A stretch of DNA of 64,000 nt, from contig MNCI01023267.1 of NCBI GenBank assembly GCA_015680685.1, forward strand, positions 484,635 to 548,634, in the 5' to 3' direction. A program made the translations under genes and the position numbers. Position 1 is the stretch's first letter; each line of letters starts with the position of its first letter. Below are positions 1 to 12,242 of the stretch, one piece after another. This DNA is from Gnetum montanum (Eukaryota; Streptophyta; Gnetopsida; Gnetales; Gnetaceae). The notes under the pieces are model-generated. The model had not been told where the DNA came from and did not search any database. It saw only the letters and a program-made list of their open reading frames with translations.

Positions 1-499
1 TTACGCTGCAAAACCAGAACTGGAAACCCTCATACGCTGGAAGTCCTATACGCTGAGCATAGTCTCTACGCTCCGCCTACAGTGTCCCAGCCGAGTCATT
101 CCTGCACACACCGGGGCCTTTCGTCCGCCTTGTGTCAAAGCCACAACTGCGTTTGGACCGGTGCACTTTGTAATCAATTCTCAATATAAAACAGTTTACA
201 TTTTGCTCTGATTTATTGCAGTTTTCTTCTGTTTTTCAGTTTACGTTTACAGGCTCATTTACATTATCGTGCTTGTTTACGGTTTACATTTAACGTGCAT
301 TGTTTACGTATAACCCAACGTGTTGTAACGGCAAATGTTGGGGAAGTCCTTGCTTGATCCGCGTGTGGACCATTCAAGGCACTCTGCCTTCGTCCGTTCC
401 AGCTTGCCCTCAAGCGGAGGCAGGGTCAACCGTGCTCGTCCGCAGATCTTTCGGTGCTTGTAACGTTCCAGCCTCGCACCGACGATTTCGGTCAGCACA
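1..499 (+). mobile_element. LTR fragment of a plus-oriented Tat element
   Basis: This is the reverse complement of the LTR type seen at 40388-41577. It shares the block around 100-170 (GTCCGCCTTGTGTCAAAGCC) and the end block around 470-499, which finishes in CACA where the other LTRs finish in TACA. Its left part lies outside the window. Gag of element A resumes at about 505, so it is best read as the 3' LTR of a plus-oriented element (or a solo LTR) inserted in that gag. Bases 500-504 (ATCAC) would be its target duplication, but the partner lies outside the window. Confidence 0.75.
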
Positions 500-504
500 A
501 TCAC

Positions 505-3211
505 TATGACGTTCGGGTGTCCTAACGACGTATGGAGTTGGCCTAGTTGAGATAGCAGCTCCGCTGTTGCGACCGCGGGTGGTGCTCAGACTACGTAAGG
601 GGTAGGCCTAATAGGAGGGGTTAGTGAGTTTGCGGTAGTAGCGACGAGAGGTACGCGCACCATGTATGGTTTTTCGTGGGTTGGGGTGTTAGGAGTTGCC
701 ACGGCAGGGGTTACTCGGATGACATAAGGCTGCTGCAGTGAATATGATGACTGAGGTGTGGATGTTGATGCAGTGGTAGGAATACGCACTACAAATGGCT
801 TGTTAGGCGTTTGCTAATCATGGTCAGAGTGGACGGTGTTAATGCTAGGTGTGTCAGCTTCGTTATCAAGGTGGATCATGTTAATGACGTACGGTGCCTC
901 TTTGGTATTTAGAGGGTCTTTATACACACCCATGACCTAGTTTTGTGGCTGGACCGGGTTGGCTTCGTCAAAAGTGATCTGACCTCCGTCGATCATTCGT
1001 TGGATGTCTTGTTTCAGGGTGAAACAATAATCTGTGCCATGCCCATTACGTTGGTGATAGTGGCAGAAGCGATCCATTCTAAAACCTTTTGGTACTGGGG
1101 TTTCATCCGGCGTTGCTAAGCTTAGGTTCTGAACTAGTTGACAGAACCGATCATGTCTCTGGATAGCAGTAGGGGATAACTATTTGTGTTTCATTAACCT
1201 AGCCTTCAGGAGTTGGTCAAACAACTATGATGGTTTCATGGGTAGTGGTGTGTATTGGGAGCGTTCTTTCCTCTCGAAGTTTCTTGTACGATTCGGTGTT
1301 GGGTCTGGTGATGAGGACGATTCTAGTGCGGTCGCAGGAGTGGGTTTAGTGTAATTAGTAGGGGCAACAAGCAGTTTGCTTTGTTGTCCCATGTTTGTTT
1401 ACTGTGTTTCTGCCAACGCTGCTATAGTTGTTTTAGCCTTTTCTTTATCTTTTTTACTATGTTGATTCTTAAAGGATAAATACTAAGGATCGTGGCTATT
1501 TTGGGCCGCCTCCTCTATGTTTTTAATCTATACAAAGGCTTGATTGAGGTTACGCCCATTGAGATAATACAACTTGGATTTGAAAAAGTCATTGATAGAC
1601 CCTTTTTAGAATGGTGAGAAGATACATCTATGGGATCGGCTCATGGAGCTCATTGAGAGCAGCACTCCACCTTTGGATGAATTTTTGTACGGGTTTTAGA
1701 GGTGCTTGTTTGACCTATATAAGACTGTCAAGTGTTGCTTCAAGTTTCAAGTTATACTTGAACCTGGTAATGAATTGATGTAACAACTCCTCTAGAGAAA
1801 ATATCGAGTTTCTTGGCAAGGCCCGATACTAATCAAGTGCTCTCCCTACGAGGGACATAGGGAACACTAGCAAAATGGTGTGTGGCCATGCCTGAAGTGA
1901 TGCCCATTCTAGTCTAAATGTTATAAGGTGAGCATTGGGTTCCATCTCCCCGTTATATTTAGTTAGCGTAGGCAATGATACACCCTTGGGTAGGGTTAGG
2001 GGCAGAACGGAAGAGCTGATGGGATCATCGTGGTAAAAGTCCACTACCTTCAACTCTCTGTCAGTGGTCGTCTTGAGGCGTTTGACCTCGTCAACTAGTT
2101 CCTGCATTAGTTTCTTAGCATCCACCCAGTCTTGAGTGCTAGGTGAGATTGCAGGTTGGGGATGTGGTACAGCATACATATTGGATTATTGAATAGTGGG
2201 TTGGAAGGCTGAAAGCTGTGTAGTTGGAGGTTGTACTTGTGGAATATTTATAGCGGGTGGTATCAGGGGTGGCATATTGTAGGCAGCAGGTTGCTGTTGT
2301 TGTGTTTGTGCTTGGGGAATATTAGCTTGCAAGATCATGTAAGGTGGTATGTTATAATGAGGGGGTTGATGTGATTGGGCACCAGTCGCTGTCCATTGCT
2401 CGGTCATGTTTTGTGTTGGAATCCCCTGAACTTGTTGGGTTACCATTGTGAAGGATGTTCCTTGGGTTGGGATGCGCGGTATGTAGTGAGCAGATGTAGA
2501 GGCCGGTATTACGTGTGGCATTTTGATCACACGGGGTGGAAAGGTTGTTCCTACATTGTTTTGAGGGGGTTGCATTTGTAAGAACGGGGGTGCCGTGGTT
2601 GCAGGGGGAATTATGAGGGGAAGCGTGTTGACTTGAACATTGGTTGCTAGAGGAATGGGGATGAGAGCGGCTGCGTCTTATTGAGGCACATGCGCTTGCA
2701 TGATTTTCAATGGCTGGAGGGACATAGTTTCGCCCGTTAATGGGTGAAACAATGGGTTTATATAAGTTTGTGGGCTAAGGGTATGGTATGAGTCTTCATG
2801 CTCGGATTGAGCTGCAAACTCATCCTCCTCTTCTGGTTGAGGATTTACTATAGGCTGATCTAGAGACTGGCTCTTTTGCAGGAGGAGTTGTGTGATGAGC
2901 TTAGAGTAAGGCTCTGGAATGGGGATGATATCGTATGGGGAAGGAATGAACTCTTGTCCTCCCCTGTAGAAAAGTTTGTATTGCCTCTTGACTTCCATTT
3001 CGGCTCAGTCCATGGCTAGGCTAGCTTGTATTTTCATGCATATGAAGTTGTACTGGTCTTGAGTTATGATGTTAGACGACGGGTTCCTCCCTTGCAATCT
3101 AAGGAACCAGCGAGGCCCCACTGTGGGTTGTACCACGGGCTGTTGAACGGCCGTGGTGCCTACAAGGTCTGTGACCTAGGTGGTGGTAGCGGTGGAGTTT
3201 GTGGTGTTCAT
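505..3211 (-). pseudogene. gag: gag of element A (decayed, 3' part missing)
   Basis: Structural protein of a Tat-lineage Ty3 element, which would form the cytoplasmic particle. The start ATG at 3211 corresponds to the MN(P/T)xN start of the copies at 39748 and 56427. In order it has an N-terminal part with an EFIPSPYDIIP block (about 2940), a Pro/Gln-rich spacer (2190-2640), the retrotransposon gag core (1829-2179, with LTKYNGE and GRALD), a CHHC knuckle (CHYHQRNGHGTDYC, about 1035-1075) and repeats of the form PY(V/M)(V/I)RV (about 590-790). Stops and shifts split it into short frames. It breaks at 505, where an opposite-strand LTR is inserted, so protease and pol are not in the window. Confidence 0.8.
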
Positions 3212-3837
3212 GATGAACTGTGAGGATATGACATGGTGAAGGGATATGCAACTGGTATACTTAGTACGGCGTAAACCTACGTTCGTGGTGTACAACGTAT
3301 AAACTGGGTTTCAGCGTATAGGCTTCAACGACCAGCGTATAAGGGCAGTGTATAGCGGTAGCGTAGAGAATCTACGGTGTAAAGCATACAACGTATATGC
3401 TAAGCAGCGTATACAGCGTCAGCGTACAGCGTAAATAGGGTTACAGTGTACAGAGTGTAGCATATATGGACGGTAGTGTAGACGAGTCTACGGAGTAGGG
3501 CATAGACAGAGTCCGCGTAGAGCGTATACAGGGTCAGTGTATAGCGTAGACATGATCTACAGCGTATAGCGGACAACGTGTACTCAATAGCGTGGATGCT
3601 GAGAATTTTGTAGACAGAGTCAACGTATGGTTAACAGCGTAGACACAGGGAATTTGTAGACAGAGTTGGCGTAAGCTTAGCAGCGTAGACGCTCAATGGC
3701 GTAGACGCTGGGACATATGCAAACAGTAAGTTTTAGACTGAGCAACGTAGATGCTGGGAGGCTTGCAGATAGGGTTGGCGTATACTCGACAGCGTAGACG
3801 CTGGGAGTTTTGAAACACAGTAAGTTTTAGGTAGTTT
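3212..3837 (-). other. 5' leader of element A, rich in GCGTA repeats
   Basis: Untranslated leader between primer site and gag. It is a dense run of degenerate GCGTATA/GCGTAGAC units about 10-25 bp apart (for example 3330-3720). The leaders of C and D have the same units. No coding frame is supported. Confidence 0.6.
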
Positions 3838-3858
3838 TGCCCTCCTTCTAGCGCCAAT
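3838..3858 (-). other. Primer binding site, tRNA-Asn type (element A)
   Basis: The plus strand reads CCCTCCTTCTAGCGCCA, which I recall as the 3' end of plant tRNA-Asn including CCA. The minus strand therefore gives TGGCGCTAGAAGGAGGG just inside the 5' LTR. Tat elements are known to use tRNA-Asn. Confidence 0.75.
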
Positions 3859-3861
3859 TTC

Positions 3862-4700
3862 TGTACCGTCCGAAATTGTCGGTCTCCGGCTGGAAGGAAA
3901 CAGAAACCGGGAGATCTCCGGACATGCACAGAAGACCCAACCTTCGCTTGAGGGCAAGCTAGAATTGACGAAGGCAGAGTACCTTGAGTGGTCCGCACGC
4001 GGATCAGGCAAGGATTTCCCCAAACGTACACCGAAGTGCTATACGCTGGGTTATATGTAAACGGCGTAACAGGCGTAAAGCAGAGCATAAATAGCGTAAC
4101 TGATGCGAATGGAGCGTAAATAGTATATGTGCAACAATTAATGCAAAACTGTAACAGATTTTAGGAAGAAAATGTAACAATGCTATTTCAAAATGAGAGT
4201 TACAATGCACCGGTCTAACGTAGTTGTGGCTTTGACACAAGGCGGACGAATAGCCCCGGTGGATGCAGGGATGATTGTGGGCTGGTTCAAACCGTAAGCA
4301 CAACGTAGAGGCTGTATGCTAAACATACAGGGTTGAACTCCAGCGTATCAGGTTCTCTGCTCTGGTTCTTAGCGTCTCTGTTTTCTCTCTAGTTTGCTCA
4401 AATTTGCCAACCCCGATCTAATGAAAAATTGGGGTTTTTATATAGGTTTTGACGTTAGACTCGGGTTGGGTGACACGTGGCGCATTAACCAGGTGCAAAA
4501 GAATAAAATTTACAAGTGTACAACATGTTATATTTGTTGGGCGTATACGCTGTATCTGGCGGGCGTAGACCCTAGGCGTATACGCTATGGATGTTGGGCG
4601 TATACGCTGGGCATATACGCTGATGGATGCTAGGCGTATATGCCCAGCGTATACGCTGATGGTTGCTCTATTCGTGTGAATCACTACCTTGTACCATGTC
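3862..4700 (-). mobile_element. 5' LTR of element A (outer end uncertain)
   Basis: It starts at the inner border TGTACCG, next to the primer site, and aligns with the LTRs of C and D through the GTCGGTCTCCGGCTGGAAGG block and the GTCCGCCTTGTGTC block (about 4220-4250, reverse sense). A minus-strand TATA box lies at 4435-4446 and GCGTATACGC palindromes at about 4540-4660. After about 4700 the match becomes weak and no terminal TTTCA is found, so the outer end is eroded or rearranged. Confidence 0.7.
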
Positions 4701-5415
4701 TCGTTCTGTAATGCTGTTTCCATGCCATCTTCAGGGATTGCCTGTCGGGCGTATGCATCAGTCATACCTGTCGAGCCTAGGCATGGCGACAATTGCAGTT
4801 ACTTTTAACTTTTGCTCACGAATTGAAAACGGATGGCCATCATACCTGTACACATACATGGTCATGCCTGCTCGTTCTTGCTGGTGCTGCTGGTTCTTAG
4901 TTGCGTGTTCCCGCGAATGCCTGTCACTTATCACATAAATCCATATGACATGTTAGAGCTTCTTATCTATCCCTGTTCCAGGCCAGGTACGTAAATAATT
5001 GACTGCAGAGGGTTTTTGGGCTGCGCAACCCACAGAGCACAATATGAAATCCTAGATTGGATTATCGAACTGAGGCTCCTGTAAGAGGGCTGGAATTTCA
5101 GATTCTTGCGAACCCTAAGGTATATCACCTTTACAAGCACAAGCCTGACAAATTTTGTTGGTATTTTCACTGGTTCCGAAATGGAATATCGCAGCAATTT
5201 TGTTAGTAGGTATCGGAGCAAAACCACAAAGGTTAAGAAAATGGAATAGAGAATATCTTTTGGTAGAGAGATATCACAGAATGATTTTAAAGCATTGAGG
5301 TTTGAGTATAGTTGTGGTTTAATGTACATGGTAAGAAACAAATTTATTTACTGAAAATTAAAATTTTTTATTACATTTAGGAAATCATAAAGGATTTGTT
5401 GGAAGGCTATAGTAA
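4700..5415. other. Unassigned intergenic sequence
   Basis: The first about 250 bases may be a very diverged end of the element A LTR (scattered CTGTCGGGCGTATGC-like words). The rest is AT-rich and shows no domain. Frames here are short and unsupported. Confidence 0.4.
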
Positions 5416-5655
5416 TAATGAATATTTATTATTATTCTTTCAAGCATAGGTCCCTATGGGTAATAATGAATATTTATTATTATAAACGGTGGCTAATAAT
5501 GAATATTTATTATTATTATAAATGGTGCTAGTTACGGTTACAATGACGGTTAGGTTGGGTTCAAATCAATTTTTTTGCAACATTTTCATGCGAAGTAGTG
5601 ACAAAATAATTATAAATGGTGGGTAATAATCAATATTTATTATTATTATAAACAG
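5416..5655. repeat. AT-rich palindromic repeat
   Basis: Four copies of TAATAATNAATATTTATTATT, itself an imperfect palindrome, start at about 5416, 5461, 5493 and 5627. Most are followed by TATAAANGGTG. Spacing is 32-45 bp for the first three, with a longer gap before the last. Confidence 0.7.
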
Positions 5656-5659
5656 TGAT

Positions 5660-6180
5660 AGTTACAGTGATGATTACGATCACAGTAACGATTAAGGTGA
5701 CAATGATTACGGTGCAGTATTTAAAAATATTGTACTTAGGCATTGTGTTACAAGATTAAGAGATGGAATATTGGATTCATACATTTTTAGAAACATGGAT
5801 CCTGCTGCTATTAGTCCCAATAGAGAAGGCGAAAACACTCTTTTCAAGATTAGCAACAATAACCATTTGTTGCAACAAGTAATGTGATTCATGAAGGTCG
5901 TGGCAGTGGGTGTGTGCATGGGTGTGGCTGAGATGGAGGATGACCATGGATCATAGAAATTAAAAATCTAAAATCGATGACTGCAAAGGAGAGAAGATGG
6001 TTTCTAAAACAAGAAGCAAAATGATAATTAATTTTACGAAATTCAAGAATACATAATTTATGCATTTTGTAATATTTCAAAACAAATATTTAACATAGGG
6101 AAATTTTCTTATTTTATTTACATACTTACATTGCATATATTTTTGTTACTGTTGGGCTATGTTTTTACATTATCCGTTTA
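5660..6180. other. Unassigned AT-rich sequence
   Basis: There are short open frames on both strands. A plus-strand stretch at about 5720-5890 reads like decayed coding sequence, but I cannot name a family. It lies just upstream of the Helitron helicase remnant and may belong to the same element. Confidence 0.3.
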
Positions 6181-7195
6181 GAGATATGAAACAAGATCTT
6201 GGTTCTAATGATGAAGAAATTGAAATAAAATGGTTGTCTATTCAACATATGTATGTAGCATTAGAGATTAATACTAAAGAAGAATTCCAGTGAGCTTTGG
6301 AGAAAGAAAGATAATTTGTAGATGTAACTCTCCAGGTGCAAAATCATGAGGAATATGATTTTAAAATCTTGAACCATCATCTCTTATAAACACGCCATTT
6401 TTAGAGAACAGAAGTGGAGATGCTTGGGCTACGGGATGTTGATAGAATACCTCACTGGACATTACAGTATCCAAGAGAGGATGTTGCAAAGTTCATTACA
6501 AGTTTTATTGTTAGAAATAGATCATATTGGTCCATGATTGTTATTAATTGTGACTACAACGCCTATGATTCTGATAAGTTAGGTGCAAAGTAAAAGAAAT
6601 GCTATAATAAAATTGTAGGCCACAAGATGTTTTCATAATCAACCAATGAAGTTGTTTCCCCTTTACAAATGATTATCCAAGGAACAACTGGTACAAGAAA
6701 GTCATTTCTCATAGGTGCACTTCCTAATGCTTTCATGAAACACTGTAATGAAAAACATAATGCTTTACTTGTAATGGCACCCACAAGAGCTACAACATTT
6801 AACATGCAGCAACCATTCATTCCAATTTAAACATTGGAATAGGTGCCTACAAAGAATTCTCTTCCTCTACAAAGATAAGTATATAACATCAACTATCATA
6901 GGTAAGCTATATAATAATTGATAAAATGAGTTTTGTGTGAAGAAGATTATTACAAAGCATTGATAGACAACTAAGAAATTTTTTTTCAGAACATCATAAT
7001 GAAGTTTTTGGAGAAAGATCAGCTATATTGATAGGTGATTTGGGTTAGCCTTCTCCTGTGCTTGATGTTGTGCCTTATGCATCTAGGGATCCAGATATTA
7101 TAGGGGTTTGGCAATCATTTCATACCTTTGTTGTTTTAGATGCAATTTTTCGTCAATCTAGAAATGATCCTCAACAACAAAGATTTAAGGAAGTT
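6180..7195 (+). pseudogene. Helitron PIF1-like helicase fragment
   Basis: Remnant of the C-terminal 5'-to-3' DNA helicase of a plant Helitron RepHel protein, used in rolling-circle transposition. Translating in several frames gives the typical order: LRDIDRIPHW...YP.ED.AKFI (about 6425-6500), a Walker A region read as IIQGTTGTRKSFLIGA (about 6668-6715, expected Lys/Gly pattern damaged), LLVMAPTRATTFN (about 6770), IIDKMSFVGRRLL (about 6915-6955, Walker B with Glu changed to Lys), GDLG*PSPVLD (about 7035) and FRQSRNDPQQQRFKE (about 7150-7192). Stops and shifts occur throughout, so it is inactive. Homology ends abruptly near 7195, where an LTR-like repeat begins. The Rep part and the Helitron ends were not found. 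Confidence 0.8.
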
Positions 7196-7204
7196 GATGA
7201 GTGG

Positions 7205-8000
7205 CAAGGTACCCCTACACTCAAGCATACGAATACGAGCGTTTCATGCACGATCTGATCAAACTTCAAGGACTAAGTGCTTACACGCCTTAATGGAACA
7301 CTCAGGGTTAATTAATCGTTGTCTTCCCAAACTTACTTGTATTGTCTTGGTTGTATGGTTAAGTAAGCTTGAGGTATATGATTTTAATAGCTTTTTGCCT
7401 TTTTATGTCTTTTGCCAATAAAGGAAAGGGAGAGAGAACTAAGTGACTAACTTACATTAACTATTCATTAACTAAGTTCTAAATGTTCCTAGCACTAGTA
7501 TCTGTTCCCACTTACCGTACACATCCTGAACTAGTGCAGCATTGCTGGGATTCCCAAACGCTAATTGTTACTGGGTTACCAAGCGCTACATGCATGCTCG
7601 AAGTGGTTGTACTGAGCGTATTTAACTAAGGGGGTTGAAGGTTGAGAAAGATATTAATTAGCTAGAAAAAAATTAAACAATCATTAATTACTAATTAGCT
7701 TAATCTGTATGTTTCAAGGTTTATCATAAAGTTCGTCTTTATTGACGTACACAAAATTATGCTCAAGTACAAATTGCTCAAATAAAGATCCGTTCACTCT
7801 ATGACTCCTACTGCAGGCATACAAAAATAATTCTAACTCTGGAATAACAAAACTGCAAGAATCTGGCTAAGGGTCTAAGTCTAACTACCTTGGAACAAAG
7901 GGCACTGCCTCTTATTTATAGAAGATGAGGCAGGACGCGATATCGCTTGGCAAATGTGATATTGCATATGCGATATCGTGGCTTTTCAAAAGTATTAATG
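7205..8000 (-). repeat. Diverged LTR-like repeat, copy 1
   Basis: It begins with CAAGGTACCCCTACACTCA and shares, in order, with the copy at 8125: the block CTACTGGGTTACCAAG, a CATGCTCGAAG(T/G)GGT block and AATAAAGATCCGTTCAC. Spacing is similar but divergence is high. It cuts the Helitron helicase. Near 7940-7980 it has GCGATATCGC-like palindromes. The family is unknown. Confidence 0.5.
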
Positions 8001-8124
8001 CATATCAGAAAAGAAAAAAGCCATGACGAAGATTATAATTTCTTGGTTGCTCGAATGAATCTTCCATCCACTTTGAGTGGATTAGACGGTTTTTAAGAAT
8101 TAACGCACTTATATTGATGAGAAG

Positions 8125-9140
8125 CAAGGTACCCCTACACTCAACCATATGAATATGAGCGTGTACGCGCGATCTGGCCAAACTCTGCAGACGGACTAGT
8201 TGTGGCACTTAAACAGTTATACGTTGATTGCAGTTCACTGTCTTTGCACTTGGACTAGTATTTGCTTTGTCACGTATGGTTTAGTCTAGAGTGAGGTGTA
8301 TGATGTGATTTTAAACTAGGCTACTCCTAGAGACAATGGGAAATAATCTTGATTAAGCTAATGGGCAACATAAAGTAAAATCTAAGTTAGCCTAAGTGCG
8401 ATGAGCATTTGTCCTTAATCATCCGTACGCATCTTGGACCTTGTGTACTACTTTTGGGAATTCCAAGCACACATTACTTGAACACTACTAGATACACTAC
8501 TGGGTTACCAAGTAGTTACACTTAAATGTTCGTGATTAAGTCATACTCATTCTGCGTTAGCAATGGGAAGTGTAAATAAAGCTAAGTAAATAAGAATGAA
8601 AGTGAGAGTAATTAATTGCTTAGTAGACTATGGTCTAATCTAGCCTAACACAAGTAACCATTCCCACTTCTTAGACACATCTTGAACTTCACACAAACAC
8701 TACTGGGCTATCAAATGCTAATCGTTTTGAGCTACCAAGTGGCACATGTATGCTTGAAGGGGTCATGCTTGTGTAATTTTACAATTTGCTTAATTGATTA
8801 AAATGAATTGATGCACCAATAACATGAATGTAAAGTGCATAAAATAAAATATAAATGCGTAAGAAAACACATCTCAAGTGTTGCAAGGATAAATCAAAGA
8901 GCTCATCTTTATTGCCAACACAATGGTGTGCTTGAGGTACATCAATGCTTGAATAAAGATCCGTTCACACTTAGACCTCTTGCTACGAGCACTTGGAAAT
9001 ATTCTAACTTTTGAATGGACAAACTGCAAGAGTTTCCCTACTTTACTGCTAAAAACATGCTCCCAATTGTGCGCCTAGGCATTGTATTTATAGACCCGGG
9101 AGTAACCGAAGAATAATTGCTCTAATAATTAGAGTAACTG
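8125..9140 (-). repeat. Diverged LTR-like repeat, copy 2
   Basis: Second copy of the repeat at 7205-8000. Read on the minus strand it is preceded by a purine-rich tract at about 9150-9170 (TGTGGGGGTATGATGA) and contains a TATA-like TATAAATACAATGCC (about 9075-9095). This is the expected arrangement of polypurine tract then LTR. It is probably the 3' LTR of an old minus-oriented element of a family other than Tat. Confidence 0.5.
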
Positions 9141-11257
9141 CTTCATCATACCCCCACAACTGAATGAAAACTCATCCTTGAGTACAGAAGAAGAGGAACA
9201 AGTTCATTACAAAATATATTAGGGGGGTGTGGACTTATTTGACTAACATGTAGAGTGACACAAAGAAAACAGACAAATACAAAAGTGCCCGAGCATACAA
9301 TATTACAATTATGTACAAAATTGGTGTTCATGACAATTAGAAAAGAACACCAATGGATCCAAAGGACATCCAACCCCTCTTGGCAATAGAAGAATGAGGG
9401 AGAGCTAGAAGAGATCCAATGGTCATGAACAATCTCCCACGAGTGATATGGTTGTATCCTCTTTGGTGACGACAATCCTACTTTTAGTCCATGCTTTCCA
9501 TTGCAATCACAACACAACCAAGGATTAGTATATATAGTACATAAATAATGGCTGAATACCTTGTCTCATCGGTGATTTTATCTACCCAAGTTGTGATTGT
9601 GATAGATTGATTGCTTGATATTGCTAGTGGAAAGACTGATGAATGAATTAAATAAGAGAAGCGATCCATACAATTTAGAAAAAGCTTGACACAAGGAGTA
9701 GTGGAAAGAGGGTATTCACAACAATAAAAAGGATCTCATTACAAATAGTTGTGAAGGTGCGTACAATTTGGATAACATGGATGGGATAAATAAAAAGAAT
9801 TTAATTGTAACAATGTCTAAGGATAAAGAACTTAACTTAACCAAACCAAAAGATATGCAAGTGGGTCCTCCCCAAAGTAGGCATAGGTCTATTATGCCCT
9901 TGCATAACTTCAAACCAAGAAGTCTGTGGGCTCCATGGATGATTAATGATTACGGAAAGTTAAGTGCAAAAGATCGAAAAGTAACTAACTGAGAAACCCG
10001 ACACATCAAACTAGAACACTGAATTAAAACATGAAATCGGTAGTGAGGTGAGATATGGAAAGCATAGATGGATAATAGAGAAAGTGGAATGGAGTTCTTA
10101 ATTATGGTTACATACAACCTTTTGTGAAGTTTGTGATTAATTAACTTGGTAGGATCCTTCCTTAGTCCAGATCAAAACCAACCACTTTCGGTGACTTTGC
10201 ATCGACATTCTAAGGTAAGTACATCCCCTGAGACACAAGAATGCTCCCAAAAAACAACCACTGTTCCAAATTGAAGTGAAGATTAGGAAGAGAAAGGGCC
10301 TTAGCTAGAGGAGAAAAGGAAAGTCTCATAACTAGTGCTTGTAGCCCTTTTATTTGGTCTAAGGGATGTGCTTTGAATTCCCATGTTGTTGTTTTTTGAA
10401 TGGGAACCATACCATGCAAAGAACCATGCATTTTTTTACCTTTATTTTGTCTAAGGGGTGTGCTTTGAATCCTCATCTTTCTCTCTTTTTTTTGTGATGA
10501 GGACCATACCATGTAAGGACTTATTTGATTTCCTATTATGAAATGATGAAAAATGGTAAGAAGCTTATGAAAACACTCTTGCACATAGGAAAATAGAAAA
10601 GCACAAAGAATACCGCATCCCTTTGAAGCCATACTCTATCCAAACCTTTGATTCCTTCCCAATTCTATAAATTACACAAGTCACCAATTTATTAGAGTTG
10701 CATTAATAGAGAAGAGACTGCACACTTCCAAAACAAGGAAAACCATAGAGTATGTGGATGGGTGGAGGATGTGGACTCACTTCCTGTTACATGAAAAGAA
10801 ACCATGTCCCAATTATCAGTAATAATATTCAAAGTTAGAAACTAGACATCAACAATCAAATTACAAATGAAACATACCATCATCGAGTAACACATTACCA
10901 TTGTACCTGGCACCTTATTAGCAAAAAGAGTATAGAATTATACCAAACCTAAGAAAATATAAAAGAAAGAGAAAGACTATCCAAGAAGTATTAAATATAC
11001 TAATTATGGTGTAAAAAAAAACTTAGAAAAGATCAATAATCTTGAAAAATAAAAAGATGTAAAACAAAGAATATGAAAAAAAAAGTTTTAAAACCAAAAA
11101 TGTGTAAAACAAAAAGTCAAAATACACTTAAAAATCCTAGAAATTAAAATGGGGGTTGACCTCCATGACTAAACATTTGATCATGGTTAGGATTAATAAG
11201 TGGATGAATAGGATCCATGCATGTATGAAATGTTAGGGGTCCGTCATACCCCAACCA

Positions 11258-11725
11258 CTAGGTGTCTATTGGTGGTATGGTGGCTGGGTAGAGAAATTGT
11301 TGATCACACACTTGATTATAGAAAGCATAGTGGGGCATGTTTGATGATGTGTGTACATTTTGAGGGAAATCTAATGCACTATGACACCCTTGACTAAATG
11401 GTAGTATGCATGGATCTATGTGTCCCTTCACATTGGCGAATTCACTAGATGTTGGAGTGTGAGGTGGAGGCCTAGATAAGGTGATAGAAGGCATTGAGTT
11501 TAAAGAGGAAGGTGCATCATAGTGTTGGGCTTGTGTTGAGTTGGAGGATGCAGTGGTTTTAGAACCGTGGTGTCTCTTTCTATGACCATGCCTAGAGAAA
11601 GGATGATTCCAACGTTGTGGAGGACTCCCACTGTTATTGATAGCAGCAATACAAGTAATGTTCATGGGTTGGTGTTGTGGTGCAAAACCTTTTGGTTCTA
11701 ATGGTGGCAATGTAGGAGGAGGCAA
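11258..11725 (-). CDS. Unrecognised Pro/Ser-rich open frame
   Basis: An uninterrupted 155-codon frame, rich in Pro, Ser, His and Asn, with a short basic stretch (RHGHRKRHHG). I do not recognise it. It has no membrane segment or catalytic motif, and a chance or decayed frame is possible. The neighbouring sequence is also unassigned. Confidence 0.2.
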   Translation of the reverse strand: MPPPTLPPLEPKGFAPQHQPMNITCIAAINNSGSPPQRWNHPFSRHGHRKRHHGSKTTASSNSTQAQHYDAPSSLNSMPSITLSRPPPHTPTSSEFANVKGHIDPCILPFSQGCHSALDFPQNVHTSSNMPHYAFYNQVCDQQFLYPATIPPIDT

Positions 11726-12237
11726 AGGATGAGAGCATTAAGAGCAAGAAGAAGTTTAAGGAACATGAAGTGGTGATCTCATAGGAGAGGACATGGGTTG
11801 ATGATACTCAGGAGAGTGATAATGACAAGGTGAAGTAGAGGATGTTGATCTAGTTGGAGAAATAGGGTGTTGAACATGATAAGTGCTTGGTTTTAGATGG
11901 TATGAAGGGTGTGGCCAGTTTGGCATTAGCCTATTCTAGATCTAGTTTGGGATTGCCCATAAAGTTGTGGAATAGGAATGCACCCAACCATGTACTTCTG
12001 TACGAAATTTGGATGTAAAATTCTTCCCCAATGCTCATATAGATGTGACAAGATTGGGCATTAGCCTTTTGGGTGATCATACAAGCAAACATCGCATTGA
12101 TACTTATGTTTTACAGTTGAGCCCCTATCCTCATTTTCTTTAGTCCTTCTTTCTAATTGTTAAATGGTGTTTTGCCCTATTTCTAGGTTTAGTATCCTCT
12201 GTTTGTTTTGGTCATCAAAGTTATCTTGTGTGGGGTT

Positions 12238-12242
12238 CCCTC
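12238..12242. repeat. Target-site duplication of element B (left copy)
   Basis: CCCTC here and GCCTC at 21419-21423, directly outside the two LTRs. Four of five bases match, as expected for an old 5-bp Ty3 duplication. Confidence 0.6.

Larger units (their letters stand above)
9150..12242. other. Unassigned interior of an old element or spacer
   Basis: By position this could be the interior of a minus-oriented element whose LTR is at 8125-9140. No gag, RT or integrase motif can be read. At 10348-10520 an about 90-bp unit is tandemly duplicated: each copy has a TCTAAGGG(A/G)TGTGCTTTGAAT block followed by GGACCATACCATG or a close variant. From 10920 to 11150 it is A-rich. Confidence 0.35.

Noticed and set aside
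3838-3858. A tRNA-Asn gene end
   Set aside because: Only the 3' 17-20 bases match, and they lie just inside an LTR, which is the primer binding site arrangement.
10210-10632. 140-codon minus-strand frame
   Set aside because: It runs through an about 90-bp tandem duplication and shows no domain. Chance frame.
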